Translations under genes and position numbers: made by a program
The notes under the pieces: model-generated
Told to the model about the DNA's origin: nothing
The model's input: only the letters and a program-made list of their open reading frames with translations
The model's database searches: none
Part shown: positions 47,560 to 57,817 of the stretch, one piece after another
How the letters are laid out: each line of letters begins with the position of its first letter
How positions within the stretch are numbered: the stretch's first letter is position 1
NCBI RefSeq assembly: GCF_022605725.1
Contig: NC_065548.1
Location: 6,729,644 to 6,793,643 of the forward strand
Source of the DNA: Anthonomus grandis grandis
Lineage: Eukaryota; Arthropoda; Insecta; Coleoptera; Curculionidae
Reading direction: 5' to 3'
Length of the DNA stretch: 64,000 nt

Positions 47560-47800
47560 TATTCATCCTCCAATTTTTTAAACCTAATACAGTCCAACGA
47601 AAATTAGCTTACTATTTCATATTTAAAAGTGTTAAAAATCGGAGATACCTAAAGTCGACTAGAACCCAATCAACTATAGACTATGTAATCACGAACAGCC
47701 ATCAGTAGGCCAACATCATATTTTTGATATAAGAGCATTAGCAGCAGCAAACATAGGAACACGACACAACCTTGTTTTATGCAAATATCGATTGACAAAC
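47560..47800 (+). pseudogene. LINE endonuclease fragment, rear part
   Basis: The sequence reads LAYYFIFKSVKNRRYLKSTR, then TQSTIDYVITNSHQ and, with stops and a shift, ALAAANIGTRHNLVL. It matches the SxIDYVI...GSDHxLV end of APE-type LINE endonucleases, with the Ser-Asp before the His altered. It is probably the continuation of 45595-45850. Confidence 0.6.
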
Positions 47801-47976
47801 TAGAATTGCTTTAACATGAGGATTATACGAAGGAAGACTCACACAAAATTCTATAAGAGGGAAAGACGATATAGAGCTGGCATGAAAAAAAAATAGGAGA
47901 CTATAAGACTAAGAACAGTGGACAACAGTAGTAACATAAATAGGAAACCATGATTACGTAGTGTTCACGTCTTAAA

Positions 47977-48215
47977 TTGCTTGATCAGGTCTGATGGTGC
48001 CTTTAGGGCCGAAAAATTTGTAATCAAAGTTCGAGACTTTTGAGCAAACTTGTAGTTTTTTTTCTAGTATATAACCCTGTAGAATAGTTGTTGTTTTTAG
48101 TTAACACTTGGTAACGGTTGGGGATAATTCTCAACGGAAACGTCTATATTACGTATATTTTATTTTTTGTATTTTATTCGTGATGATGATGCAAGCCAGG
48201 CATCGAAGCGTTGCA
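47977..48215 (+). other. two decayed hammerhead-like motifs
   Basis: At 47980-48013 the sequence CTGATGGTGCC-TTTA-GGGCCGAAAA-ATTTGT has the shape core, stem II, GAAA. At 48184-48213 GTGATGATGATGC-AAGCC-AGGCATCGAAGCG shows the same shape with a GATGC/GCATC stem. Both have core substitutions (GATGG; GTGA and GAAG), so neither should cleave. Such motifs mark Penelope-like terminal regions, and Penelope pieces occur 2.5-3.5 kb upstream. Confidence 0.3.
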
Positions 48216-48959
48216 TTACTAGATCGTTAAATAAATGGCCTGACACTTAATAAAGATTATATGATCTTTAAATAAAAAAAAAGAGATTTCAGATAGTACA
48301 GAAAGTATAATAAAAACCAGGAACCTATCTCTAAAGTCTAAAAGATTAGGCTTTTATAACTTTTCCAGTTATATAAAATGCCTTTTCAGCCACTGTAATG
48401 TTTGAAAGCCATTTATAAATTATTTTATGTGGTTGCTCCATAAAACGATTTATAAGCGTAATAATTTTTCGTGCTAATAAAATTTATATAACTACCTGTT
48501 TTGCTTTGGTTTAAATTTATTCGGTACAGCACTAAAAAAAATATTAGAAATATTAATTATTATTATAGAGTTTTAGGGTAGTAAAAAATTTTTTAGTAGT
48601 TTTTTTCATTGCAAATCAATTACAATTCACATCAGTTCAACTCAATTGAATATATCGTATAATAGCTAACAGAATAAATTATAATAATTATTAAGTCTTA
48701 GATAAGCGTCACAAATGGCCAAAATTTTCTACCATATTTCTAATGGTTTAACCAGTGCTGTAATACTTATTACTATTATTGCTACTACTACTACTAGTGC
48801 ATTTCCATACTTTTATTCTGGCTTAGATTACTTGGAAAATTTACTTAAAATTTTTTTAATACTTTTATTATGACCTTGATCGCCTAGACGAATTAATTTT
48901 ATTACATATGTATAGTAACTACAGTTGACAGAACTCAATTTATTATGATCGTCCACAGT
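48216..48959. other. no gene recognised
   Basis: AT-rich anonymous sequence between the hammerhead-like motifs and the LINE fragment. Nothing is recognised. Confidence 0.35.
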
Positions 48960-49230
48960 CGAATGCCTTAAATATCCAATTTTTGGGGTACAGGGTTGAA
49001 ATTTTAAACAAACTGAGTTTGCAATATTTAAAAGACACTAATGTAGTTACAGGAATCTGCTTTGATCTCGCCAAGGCTTTTGACACTGTTGAGTAAAGCA
49101 TACGGTCTTGCGAGAGTCGCCTCTGGCTTGGAATTCAATACCCACTACAGACACAATAATAAAACCGAATAGCATTCAAATAATCTATTTTGCTTACATT
49201 CAATCAAGTATGGTACAATTTTCTGGAGCT
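48960..49230 (+). pseudogene. LINE ORF2 relic, part 5' of the large DNA transposon
   Basis: The frame reads NVVTGICFDLAKAFDTVE, an RT motif with the first catalytic Asp, then after a gap KPNSIQIIYFAYIQSSMVQF, the segment ahead of the post-RT region. The RT box with YADD is missing between the two. The frame continues across the 6.8-kb transposon into 56027 (AINIFEPQKRIIR), with one AGCT retained. Confidence 0.75.
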
Positions 49231-49581
49231 TTTATGTGAGGGGTTCCATTCCAAAAGTCAAAGAAAAATAAGGTCATGGTGTCTATATCATCTGTTAGTG
49301 TCCCTCTATACATTAGACAAACTTAACCATGCCAAAACTCGCCCTTACCTACGGTAAAAGCATAGGAAAAATTTAGTATCATTTCAAAACTTGTCTTATC
49401 CATCGCCTGTATCATTCCAAAAGTCGTCTTATCCAAGCGACCAATCAGAGCGCAGAATTTTATTTTCATGCTGGTGGTCGCGTGATTTATTATTTTTGCC
49501 TCATTTTGATGAGTAAATCCTAAGCGTTTGGTCTACGTTTTTAAACAGCTGTTTAACAAAAATTTAATAATTAAAACAAGA

Positions 49582-51103
49582 ATGGATTCATTTTGTTTAC
49601 CCGTGGCACAAGGAAAAGGCAGGCGACGTCCCAGTGATCCGACAACATGGAAAAAAGTGTTGGAAATCTAAAAAGGTACCTACATTGTTTTCGTTTATAA
49701 CGTTTAAATAATATTATTTAGATATTTTTTTTTGTAGGCGTGCTCCGTTGCAACTACCAGTTTTTCCAAAGTGTCACCATTTATCGAGTAAAACCTACCG
49801 CTGTTCAACTCTTAGAATGCAAGATATTAAAGAGTTTCATGCCCTATTTTATTCTTTAAAAACAAGGATTGAACAAGACAATTTTATTTTAAAATATATG
49901 TCTGTTGAGATCCCATCCAGATCAAGAGCGAGAAAACCTGATTCATCTGGGAAGTTGGTGGCGATCAAGTATTTTATTAAAATACGAGAAACAAAGAATT
50001 TCAAAATACAGGCATGTCAAAGTACATTTAAAGGTGTTCTGCAAGTTTCTATATAAGGATCGCATTCAAAGAATTGGACGAGTTATTCTACAAACTGGCT
50101 TACCACCTAAAGAAAATCGTGGTGGCCCAAAACAAAAACCTATGTATGCCCAAAAAAAAAGGCTGTTAAATATTTATTGAGAAACTACAATGTTCTGATG
50201 TACATTATTGTAGAGAACAAAGCAACAGACAGTATTTGGCTTCTGATTTAACTATAAACAAATTGTTAAATATGTATAATAACCAAGTGCCTGAAAGTAA
50301 ATTAGAAATCAAAAAAACTTTTTTTAGGAATATATTCTGCCTTGAATATAATATTGGTTTTGGATCACCAGCATCCGACATTTGCTCTCGTTGCAGTGTA
50401 ACAGAAAACATTAAACAAGAAAAGGATAATGACAAACGTAGTCAGCTTCAAATTGAAAAAAGAGTTCATATCTTAAAAGGCAAAGCCTTTTTTTTCAAGT
50501 TGAGGGAAACAAAGGAAAACATGCTCGTCTTATCTTTTGACTATCAAAAAAACCTGGTAAACCCAAAAATCCAAGATCAGATCGCCTATTATAGCCGCCA
50601 GCTCTACACTTATAACTTTACCATTATTGTTAAGGGTTCCTCAAAAACTAAATTACAAAATAATAACGTGTTCTTATACACCTGGATGGAACACGAGTTC
50701 CATAAGGGCTCGAACGAAATTGCCTCAGCTGTTTTCCATTGCCTATCAGATCTTATAAATTTCTCGGGTTACAGCAAAATAAGATTGTATGCAGATGGCT
50801 GCGGAGGGCAAAACAGAAACTCCACAATGGTTGCAATGTGCATTTACTTCTTGGGGAATATCGCGCCGCCCCATATTGGTAAAATCGAGCTGGTTTTTTC
50901 CCATTAGAGGTCATTCATTCCTACCATCGGACCGTGTATTTGGAATCATCGAAGAAAAATTAAGAGAACTTAGTGAAATCACAAACTTCAACACGTATAT
51001 CGATATCTTTAAGGAAAGAGGAATGGTCATTAATTTAACAGATTCTGGTGTCAAATCTTTAAAGGAAGTTGCAATGGAGTATCTGAAAGGTGTGCAGTGT
51101 TGA
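49582..51103 (+). pseudogene. DDE-type transposase relic, same family as 14740-15997
   Basis: From the ATG at 49582 the basic start GKGRRRPSDPTTWKKVLEI is followed by a stop and a possible short intron (GT at 49676, AG at 49737). Downstream are LVAIKYFIKIRETKNFK, GRVILQTGLPPKENRGG, and after frameshifts the core: LVLSFDYQKNLVNPK, AYYSRQLYTYNF, FLYTWMEHEFHKGSNEIASA, IRLYADGCGGQNRNS, then RGHSFLPSDRVFGIIEE. Candidate catalytic acids are the Asp in FDYQKN, the Asp in YADGCGGQN and an Asp or Glu in DRVFGIIEE. A one-base shift in the T-run at 50894-50899 separates the last motif from the rest. Several lesions make it dead. Confidence 0.8.
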
Positions 51104-51177
51104 CACTTTAAATTTTCTAAAGCGAAAAGGATTGTTATTGAGAAAAATGGTGATAAAATAACATTTAGAGGAACGCT

Positions 51178-51381
51178 CGATTTTTTCTTGTGGGGACATG
51201 TAAAGTCTTTAGTCTACGAAACTCCAGTAGAATCAGAGCTAGACTTAATTGAACGAATAACAGCAGCATTTGAAATCATTCAAAACGAGGATCAAATTTT
51301 TAGTGTAGTCCGCCGAAATCATGTGCGGCCTTTAAATCGGTGTATTGAGGTTGGAGGAAGACATTTTGAACAATTGTTGTG
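51178..51381 (+). pseudogene. mariner transposase C-terminal fragment
   Basis: The frame begins abruptly with LDFFLWGHVKSLVYETPVES, which contains the third catalytic Asp motif, and ends with RCIEVGGRHFEQLL and a stop, the usual terminus of DUF4817-type mariner transposases. The preceding sequence belongs to the DDE-type relic, so the junction near 51177 is a rearrangement or insertion boundary. The missing N-terminal and central parts of a similar transposase lie downstream at 53990-54668. Confidence 0.8.
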
Positions 51382-51665
51382 ATGGTATCATACAGTGTGT
51401 CCCACTTAAGGGTTAGCCACCCCTCTAAAATTTTTGTTTCTTGACCAATTTTCAAAAACTTTTTTTTGTTGGATAGATGGTCAAAAATGGCACTTACGAG
51501 CCAAGTTCGACATTTAGAGAAAGCAGGTCATGGCCTACTGTATTCAAGTTTGAAGTGCGAAAAATCGAGAAGTAGTATTAGCGATATTAATTTTTGAAAA
51601 ATGGTACTGGATTATTGTTCAAGACCACTTAAAACATAAGTGTACCAAATTTGGTTATGATAGTA

Positions 51666-53447
51666 TACAGGGTGTTGAAATAAATTGGAGTCAAATTTTT
51701 AAAAGGCGCAATAATATTCTTAATCAAATACGAATATTTTTTAAATTGTTGGCTAATTGGCATGCGTCTTGAGAACGCAAAGGTTGGAAGTATCCTTCAA
51801 TAAACAACAATCCATCATATTATCATACTATTTTGGGCTCAATTTGTTTGTTTTTTTATGAGTTTCTTTGTTAAATTCCGAAGATATAATTGTGTCTGGT
51901 TAAAAATTATTTTGTGGGAATTTTACTCAAGTATGCTATGAAAGAAAATGTTCCTGACAGTTTGTCAAAGTTTTCATGCATTTAGTTCATTTTGACTGCT
52001 TGTCGAACAATTATGGGTGATTATAATTTAAACGAAAGAGTTGAAGTAGTGCGGCTAGTTTTCATTTCGTGAAGCTGCGGCGGAATTTAACAGGAGACAT
52101 CCTGGTAAAAACATCCACCATTCAACAATAGCCAGAATAAACTACGGGTTTGATCAGTCTGGTTCAGTAGGCGGACTACGTCCTCATTTACATCGTAATC
52201 GAGCAAATAATAATAACCAAATAATTCTTGAATACTTTAATGCTAATCCGCAATCTAGCATTAGAGTTGCTAGTGCCAACTTATATATTTCCAAAATGCA
52301 ATTTTTGGAGGTGTTTAAAGAAAAATAAAAAGTAGTCTTTCAAGCATATATTCCTTCACACTTTGGAACACGGGGATAAAGAACGCAGGATGGAATATTG
52401 TTTGTGGTTACAAGGCGAGTATTTGGCTAACCCTACATTTTTGAAAAATATTTTATACACCGATGAGGCAACATTTACTACAAACGGCATTGTGTCATCT
52501 GAAAATATTATAATGTGGAGTGACGTAAATCCCCGTTGGGTGATACAATGTAAAAGGCAGAATTCGCAGAAAATTAACATATGGTGCGGTATCTTGAACG
52601 AACGTATAATCGGGCCGTTTTTTTTTAATGAAAATCTAAATGGACTTAATTTTCTTCGATTCCTGGAAGGTGATTTTAGTGACGTAATCGATGATTTGCC
52701 GTTAGCCGAAACAAGAAACTTACACACACAATTTGACGGTGCGCCTATCCACAATGCAGTGGTAGTGCGGAATTGGCTAGATCAGAATTATCCGAATCGA
52801 TGGATAGGACGAAACAGTCCATAAATTCAGTGGCCAACACGTTCCCCCGACCTTTCTCCCTTAGATTTTTTTCTTTGGGGAACCCTTAAAAACAAAGTGT
52901 ACAAATCAAGACCGCAAACTCTACATGATCTTTGTGAGCGCATTAGACAAGAGTGTAATGAAATAAGCAGGGTACAGTTAAGAAGGGTGGTAATAAACAA
53001 CTGAAGACGCATAGAAAAATGTATAAGAATTAATGGAGGACATATTGAAGGAACTAATATTTATTTTTGTGGCATTTTTAAATTTGAGTGTTAGCAAAGA
53101 TAAAATACTAGTAGTATTATTATCTTTGGTCTTAGGTAAGTCCTTAAGGTAATTATTTTCAGTTTTTGCTGCTTAGCCTACATTACAATATTAAGTAACT
53201 AGTGAAGTGTGAATTGCAACCTAACAATGAAATAAAACTAGAAAATTTATAAATGAAGTTGTATTATTGTGAAGCCCAAAATAGTATGATAATATGATCG
53301 ATTGTTATTTATTGAAGGATATTTCCAAACTTTGTGTTCTCAAGACGCATGCCAATTAGCCAAAAATTTAAAAAATATTCGTATTTGATTAAGAATGTTA
53401 TTGCGCCTTTTTAAAAATTTGACTCCAATTTATTTCAACACCCTGTA
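51666..53447 (+). mobile_element. mariner transposon with 175-bp terminal inverted repeats
   Basis: The ends are TACAGGGTGTTGAAATAAAT and its complement. Repeats cover about 51666-51840 and 53273-53447, far longer than the 20-40 bp of most mariners. TA flanks both ends (51664-51665 and 53448-53449). The transposase relic lies between them on the plus strand. Confidence 0.88.
52013..53003 (+). pseudogene. mariner transposase relic in the nested element
   Basis: The start MGDYNLNERVEVVRLVF at 52013 shifts frame and continues FREAAAEFNRRHPGKN and IHHSTIARINYGF (helix-turn-helix). Another shift near 52300 precedes the long open part 52363-52824: ILYTDEATFTTNGI, INIWCGILNERIIGPFFF, HTQFDGAPIHNA. 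A TAA at 52822-52824 interrupts just before IQWPTRSPDLSPLDFFLWG, and the frame then runs to 53003. With the stop counted, 42 positions lie between the second and third catalytic Asp, versus 41 in the other DD41D copies here. All three acidic residues survive, but two shifts and the stop kill it. Confidence 0.88.
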
Positions 53448-53989
53448 TACTATCATAACCAAATTTGGTACACTTATGTTTTAAGTGGTCTTGAACAATA
53501 ATCCTGTATCATTTTTCAAAAAAAATATCGCTAATACTACTTCTCGATTTTTCGCACTTCAAACTTGAATACAGTAGGCCATGACCTGCTTTTTCTAAAT
53601 GTCGAACTTGGCTCATAATTGCCATCTTTGACCATCTATCCAACAAAAAAAAGTTTTTGAAAATTGGTCAAGAAACAAAAATTTTAGAGGGGTGGCTAAC
53701 CCTTAAGTGGGACACACTGTATACAAAAGGTACGAATAAATGAATCAGATCCTATTTAGGTAATTAATATTTTTTCTAAATTTAAACGCGTCTTAGGGCC
53801 GTAGTGGCATAGTGACACATTTCCGGACATGGGTTCCTATACTCAAATGGATTCTACTGTTGCTTGATTATCTTATCTTACTGATTTTGATCCCATAGTT
53901 CTGAAACACCTTGTAGTGGACTTGCCCAAATCGAAGCTACATACCCAAGTCGAAGACAACCCAATCACAAACTGTTCAGACGTATTTAT

Positions 53990-54668
53990 ATCCGCCTATG
54001 CGAAAAAAAAGGGTGCTTTGGTCCTAAAACCTTAAATGCTGCTCCAAGAAATATCAACGTTGATGATGAAGAAGAGATTTTAGCTCGTATTTCGGTAAAT
54101 CTAAATATTAGTACTCGTCGGTTAAGTATGGCAACAGGAATAAGCCAATCGTCTATCTGGAGAATTTTAAAGAAAAATAATCTCCGTCCATATCATTATA
54201 CTCCTGTCCAAAATTTGCTACTTGAAGATTTACCAGTTCGCCTACAGTTTGCTCAATTTTTGCTAGATAAACAATCCGAAAACCAGGACTTTCTTAATGA
54301 CCTTCTTTTCACCGATGGGGCGACGATACGATTACTAAATAAGGTATTTTTAATTAAAAAACAATAATTTGTGGGACTCCAAAAATCCACATTCTCTAAA
54401 GGAACGACATTTTCAGCATGAATTCAAGGTAAATATTCGGTGTGGTGTGATATCTGGTTTTTTTATTGTTCCTTCTGATCTTCCTCCTAATCTGAACGGG
54501 TCCCTCTATTTAAACTTCCTTGAACAACAGTGAAACCCACTACTAGAAGATGTACCACTAGCCACATTTTTCTCTGCCAGTATGGCGATACTTGAATGAA
54601 CATTTTCCTCTCCGGTGGATTGAGCGTGGCAGTGAATTTGTTTGGCCACCTAGAAGTTTAGACTTACT
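53990..54668 (+). pseudogene. mariner transposase relic, N-terminal and central part
   Basis: Reads DDEEEILARISVNLNISTRR, GISQSSIWRILKKNNLRPYH (helix-turn-helix), VRLQFAQFLLDKQSENQDF and LLFTDGATI (first Asp). After shifts come ERHFQHEFKVNIRCGVISGF, LPPNLNGSLYLNFLEQQ and finally PHFSLPVWRYLNEHFPLRWI and VWPPRSLDL. The segment with the second catalytic Asp (usually DGAPPHFS) is deleted so that only PHFS remains, and the frame ends where LDFFLWG should follow. That C-terminal part is found upstream at 51178-51381. Confidence 0.8.
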
Positions 54669-55773
54669 TTGAAGATTTGTTTTATTATTGTTACTGATTG
54701 TTATTTGTTGTCTTTACTATTGTTACCTAGCGTAGTAGTCATTTAAAAGAATAAATTCCTATTAAGCTAATGTAATAACGGTGGCTTCGGATTTTTTACG
54801 CTGAATGTTTAAAATGCAAATAACTTAAAAACTGATAGAGTTACATGAAATAAACAAGAGTACCCTTTTTATTCAACATTGAACAGCCTTTAAGATTCTC
54901 TAGTCGTTTTAGCCATAACTAATTAGGCACAAAGATATGTTGTAATTTACCTAAGTAACAGGGTGTAACTAACAAAATTATTAAGAAATTTCAAATTAAA
55001 ATTCCAACTTTAAATACCCTATATCTCGTAAACCTGCAACATTTGTATAAGACATGTTAAGTTGAATCGGCATATTTTGGTGTGTAGTATCTCCAGTTCA
55101 GAGATTGCCCATTCTTAAAGATGAGATAGAATCCATTTTGTATCAACTTGATAAAGTGAAGTTTGTATGGTTTGAATGGAGTCTAAATTCCTTTACAGTC
55201 TTCACGAGAAGGATAGAATTAGCATTTTCAATCTGTAAAAAACGTTATTTTACAATATTCATCTCAGAATATCTATGTATTTGGTAATTACAATCTTTTC
55301 AATGCAACATGGCAGAATGATTTTGGAGTGATCGTACAGTCCTCTGGTGGAGCTCCAGCTGTGGTTATCACGCAAGCCTTCGGTTTTCTAGAATATTTTA
55401 AGAGCAAGTAATTCTCTTATAGTTTCTAGTCTTCATTATGTGTATTAAGAATATTGTTTTAACCAAAAAAAAATAATGGAAATGATTTGGTAAAAAATAA
55501 ATTCAAGTACGATTTTTCCATTTGCGCCAACCCAAGGTTCCAATCCCTTTTTGCAATCTCAACTCCACATAGTCCCATGTGCGCACACGAGGCCACCGCC
55601 ACGTGTGCATATATTATGATTATATAAATAAATGTTATTTGTTATTAATGAATTTTGCGAAGGAGGAGTGGAAAAAATATTTCGCTAAGAATCTAAGAAA
55701 TTACGATTTTTTAAATAATGTTATCTTTTTTTAATTAAGAAAATAATATCAGTCAATTGCTGTACTTTTTTGT
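54669..55773. other. no gene recognised; transposon-like end near 54959
   Basis: AT-rich interior of the 6.8-kb element. ACAGGGTGTAACTAAC at 54958-54973 looks like a transposon terminus and is followed by AAATACCCTATATCTCG, but no partner end was found. The subterminal repeats of the host element begin at 55775. Confidence 0.4.
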
Positions 55774-56026
55774 GCCAAAACTTGTCTTATCCATGCAGTC
55801 ATGCCAAAACTATGTCTTGTCCATATTGTTTTAATAAATTTTATGAAAATTAAATAAACAAGATTTGAATGAATGCTAAAATTAGCACACAAATGATTAT
55901 AGTAAATCCATACATATTAAATTTGTATAAATTTGTATTTGAAAATCTTCTAAAACGTTTTTTGCCAATTGTGAAATTTTACCAAATATGGAGAAGTTTT
56001 GGAATGGAACCCCTCATGTAAAAGCT

Positions 56027-56330
56027 ATTAATATTTTTGAACCCCAAAAAAGAATCATTAGATGTATGCTGCGTTCGGGACCTAGGAACTCTTGAAGGAA
56101 TCCTATTCAGTTACTTAGAACTCTAACAGCTCCTTCACTTTATTATTATGCTTGGTATGCTTTATAAAACAGCAAGGTCCCTATTAATAAAAAATTCTGA
56201 CCAATATTTTGATGACATGCCCATAGTAATCAGGAGCAGAGACCAATTCGAAATTTCACTACTGCATTCTGCCTTATTCTATAAAAGAGGGGCATTTTAG
56301 AGCAATTAGGACTTATCAAAGTCTACTATA
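56027..56330 (+). pseudogene. LINE ORF2 relic, part 3' of the large DNA transposon
   Basis: Starts INIFEPQKRIIRCMLRSGPR and continues LLRTLTAPSLYYYAWYAL, the post-RT region of Jockey/CR1-like LINEs. It is the direct continuation of 48960-49230 across the inserted DNA transposon. Frame is kept over the junction and then broken by stops. Confidence 0.75.
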
Positions 56331-57817
56331 AAATACAAAAGGTATTTAAAATTTTAATTTTTTTAAGAGAGCAGCATCACAATTTGTCCTTTTTAATTGT
56401 GTGTTTGTTTTGCTTTAAGACTGTTTTTCCTATACCAGTTAAAATTGCTTATAGTGCATATTATGTATTTTCTTTTCTCTCTGTGTGGTTGCTTTGTCAT
56501 TGAATATGGTATGGTTAACAATAAAAGAATATATTATTAGAAAAAAAGATTGTTTGAAACTGAGAGGCTCAAGTTCATTTAAATCCAAAAAATATCTTAG
56601 ACAAACAAATGAAAAATCTCCTCACTTTATTTTTTTTTCACGAGCAACAAGCAACTCACATTCTGCATTCTTAATATTCCAATAATGATTTACACCAGGC
56701 CGTTTCAACGTTCTCTCATTATTCTCCGTGTCTACGGATGGGTCGAAATGAAAGGCCTTAAATACATGCCCATAAATTATCCCTTACTTCACAATAATTC
56801 CTCTGCCAGTTGTTTGTATTCCTTTAGGCGCAAAAGCAACAAATTATCTTCGCTTCGGCTCTGGATTTCCTTTTGATTTTGCTCCCTTCCTCCCTTCGCG
56901 TCCCTTTGATTTTACGACGGGACAGACGGCACAAGGGACAAATTAAATATTAATTTGCAAACGTTTAACTAATGGGAGGGAGTGATTACAGTTTATTTTC
57001 GTGTTTGTGTCGAACAGATTTTTTCCAGACCAAAACCACTCGTAGAATCTCTGTTTTCTGTCAAAGGTGCCATTATTCAACGAAAGTTATCGTTGTAATA
57101 TGACCGGGATTTTTTAAAGTCACAACCCGACGATAAACCTTGTTCAAGTTCACTTTAATGAGGTGACGACGGATAGTTTTAATTTACGCGCTGTCAATGT
57201 TATCTTTCATGCTTGTCTGATGGGCGTATAAGTAAATTAATTATCCTCCCTCGCCATATAAAAATAACCTAAAAAAAAAATCTCTATTTAAAATTTATTC
57301 TAACAATAAATAAGTATATTTCATAAAAGGACATTTTCAGGCCAATATTGATGGATTCGATAATATTATACAGCTGTTGGTGGGGCTTAAAGGGCATCCG
57401 GTATATTTAAGGGATTAGGCTGTTTAGAATTTCAAAGGGATTTAGCTAGTTTCACGCTTTAAGGGTATTTCTGAGTGAACGCTTTGTTGAATGCGGTTTT
57501 GTTAGGACCGTTTGTTTAACCGTCGTGAAAGGAATTTTAAACAAGTTGATGCCCTAAGATCGAAGATATTTTAGACCTAGTTTGAGGTGTGATAAGCCTC
57601 TTGTATATATCGGTCTTATTGTTAATATAGTGATAATAGATATTAGGTAGGATAAATGTGGGTTTTTATATATAGTATTTTATTACAGTAGATCCGACGT
57701 GAGACTTACTTTTCAGCCCCGTCCTTTATAAGAAAATTGACCGCTCAAGCCTCCGCCGGAGTTTTATGTACGTGTACTGCTGAACCGACTTGTCTACAAG
57801 ATGATTTGTTGATTATA
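56331..57817. other. no gene recognised; GC-richer block at 56690-57250
   Basis: After the LINE ends, a less AT-rich, apparently single-copy stretch follows (for example CCTCCCTTCGCGTCCC near 56890). No exon, RNA or repeat is seen. The left terminus of the hAT element downstream should lie here or just after, but I could not find it. Confidence 0.4.

Larger units (their letters stand above)
51391..53721. mobile_element. palindromic element with arms of about 275 bp, mariner at its centre
   Basis: The outer termini are TACAGTGTGTCCCACTTAAG at 51391 and its complement ending CACTGTA at 53721. Arms 51391-51665 and 53448-53721 are near-perfect reverse complements. If the mariner at 51666-53447 is removed, the arms meet at GATAG-TA-CTATC, a perfect palindrome centred on a TA. 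The outer element alone would be a foldback MITE of about 550 bp with TA ends and no gene. Confidence 0.85.
49227..56026 (+). mobile_element. 6.8-kb DNA transposon locus with 4-bp AGCT duplication and nested insertions
   Basis: Terminal inverted repeats are TTTATGTGAGGGGTTCC (from 49231) and, in reverse complement at the right end (to 56022), TTTACATGAGGGGTTCC, each followed by ATTCCAAAA. AGCT flanks both ends (49227-49230 and 56023-56026). The host LINE frame reads straight through when the element and one AGCT are removed. Near both ends a CCAAAACTTGTCTTATCC-like sequence recurs in the same orientation (49332, 49384, 49418, 55775, 55804). The transposase relic at 49582-51103 belongs to the element. 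The mariner pieces and the palindrome at 51178-54668 inserted later. The 4-bp duplication fits Sola-type elements, but the assignment is not tested. Confidence 0.8.
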
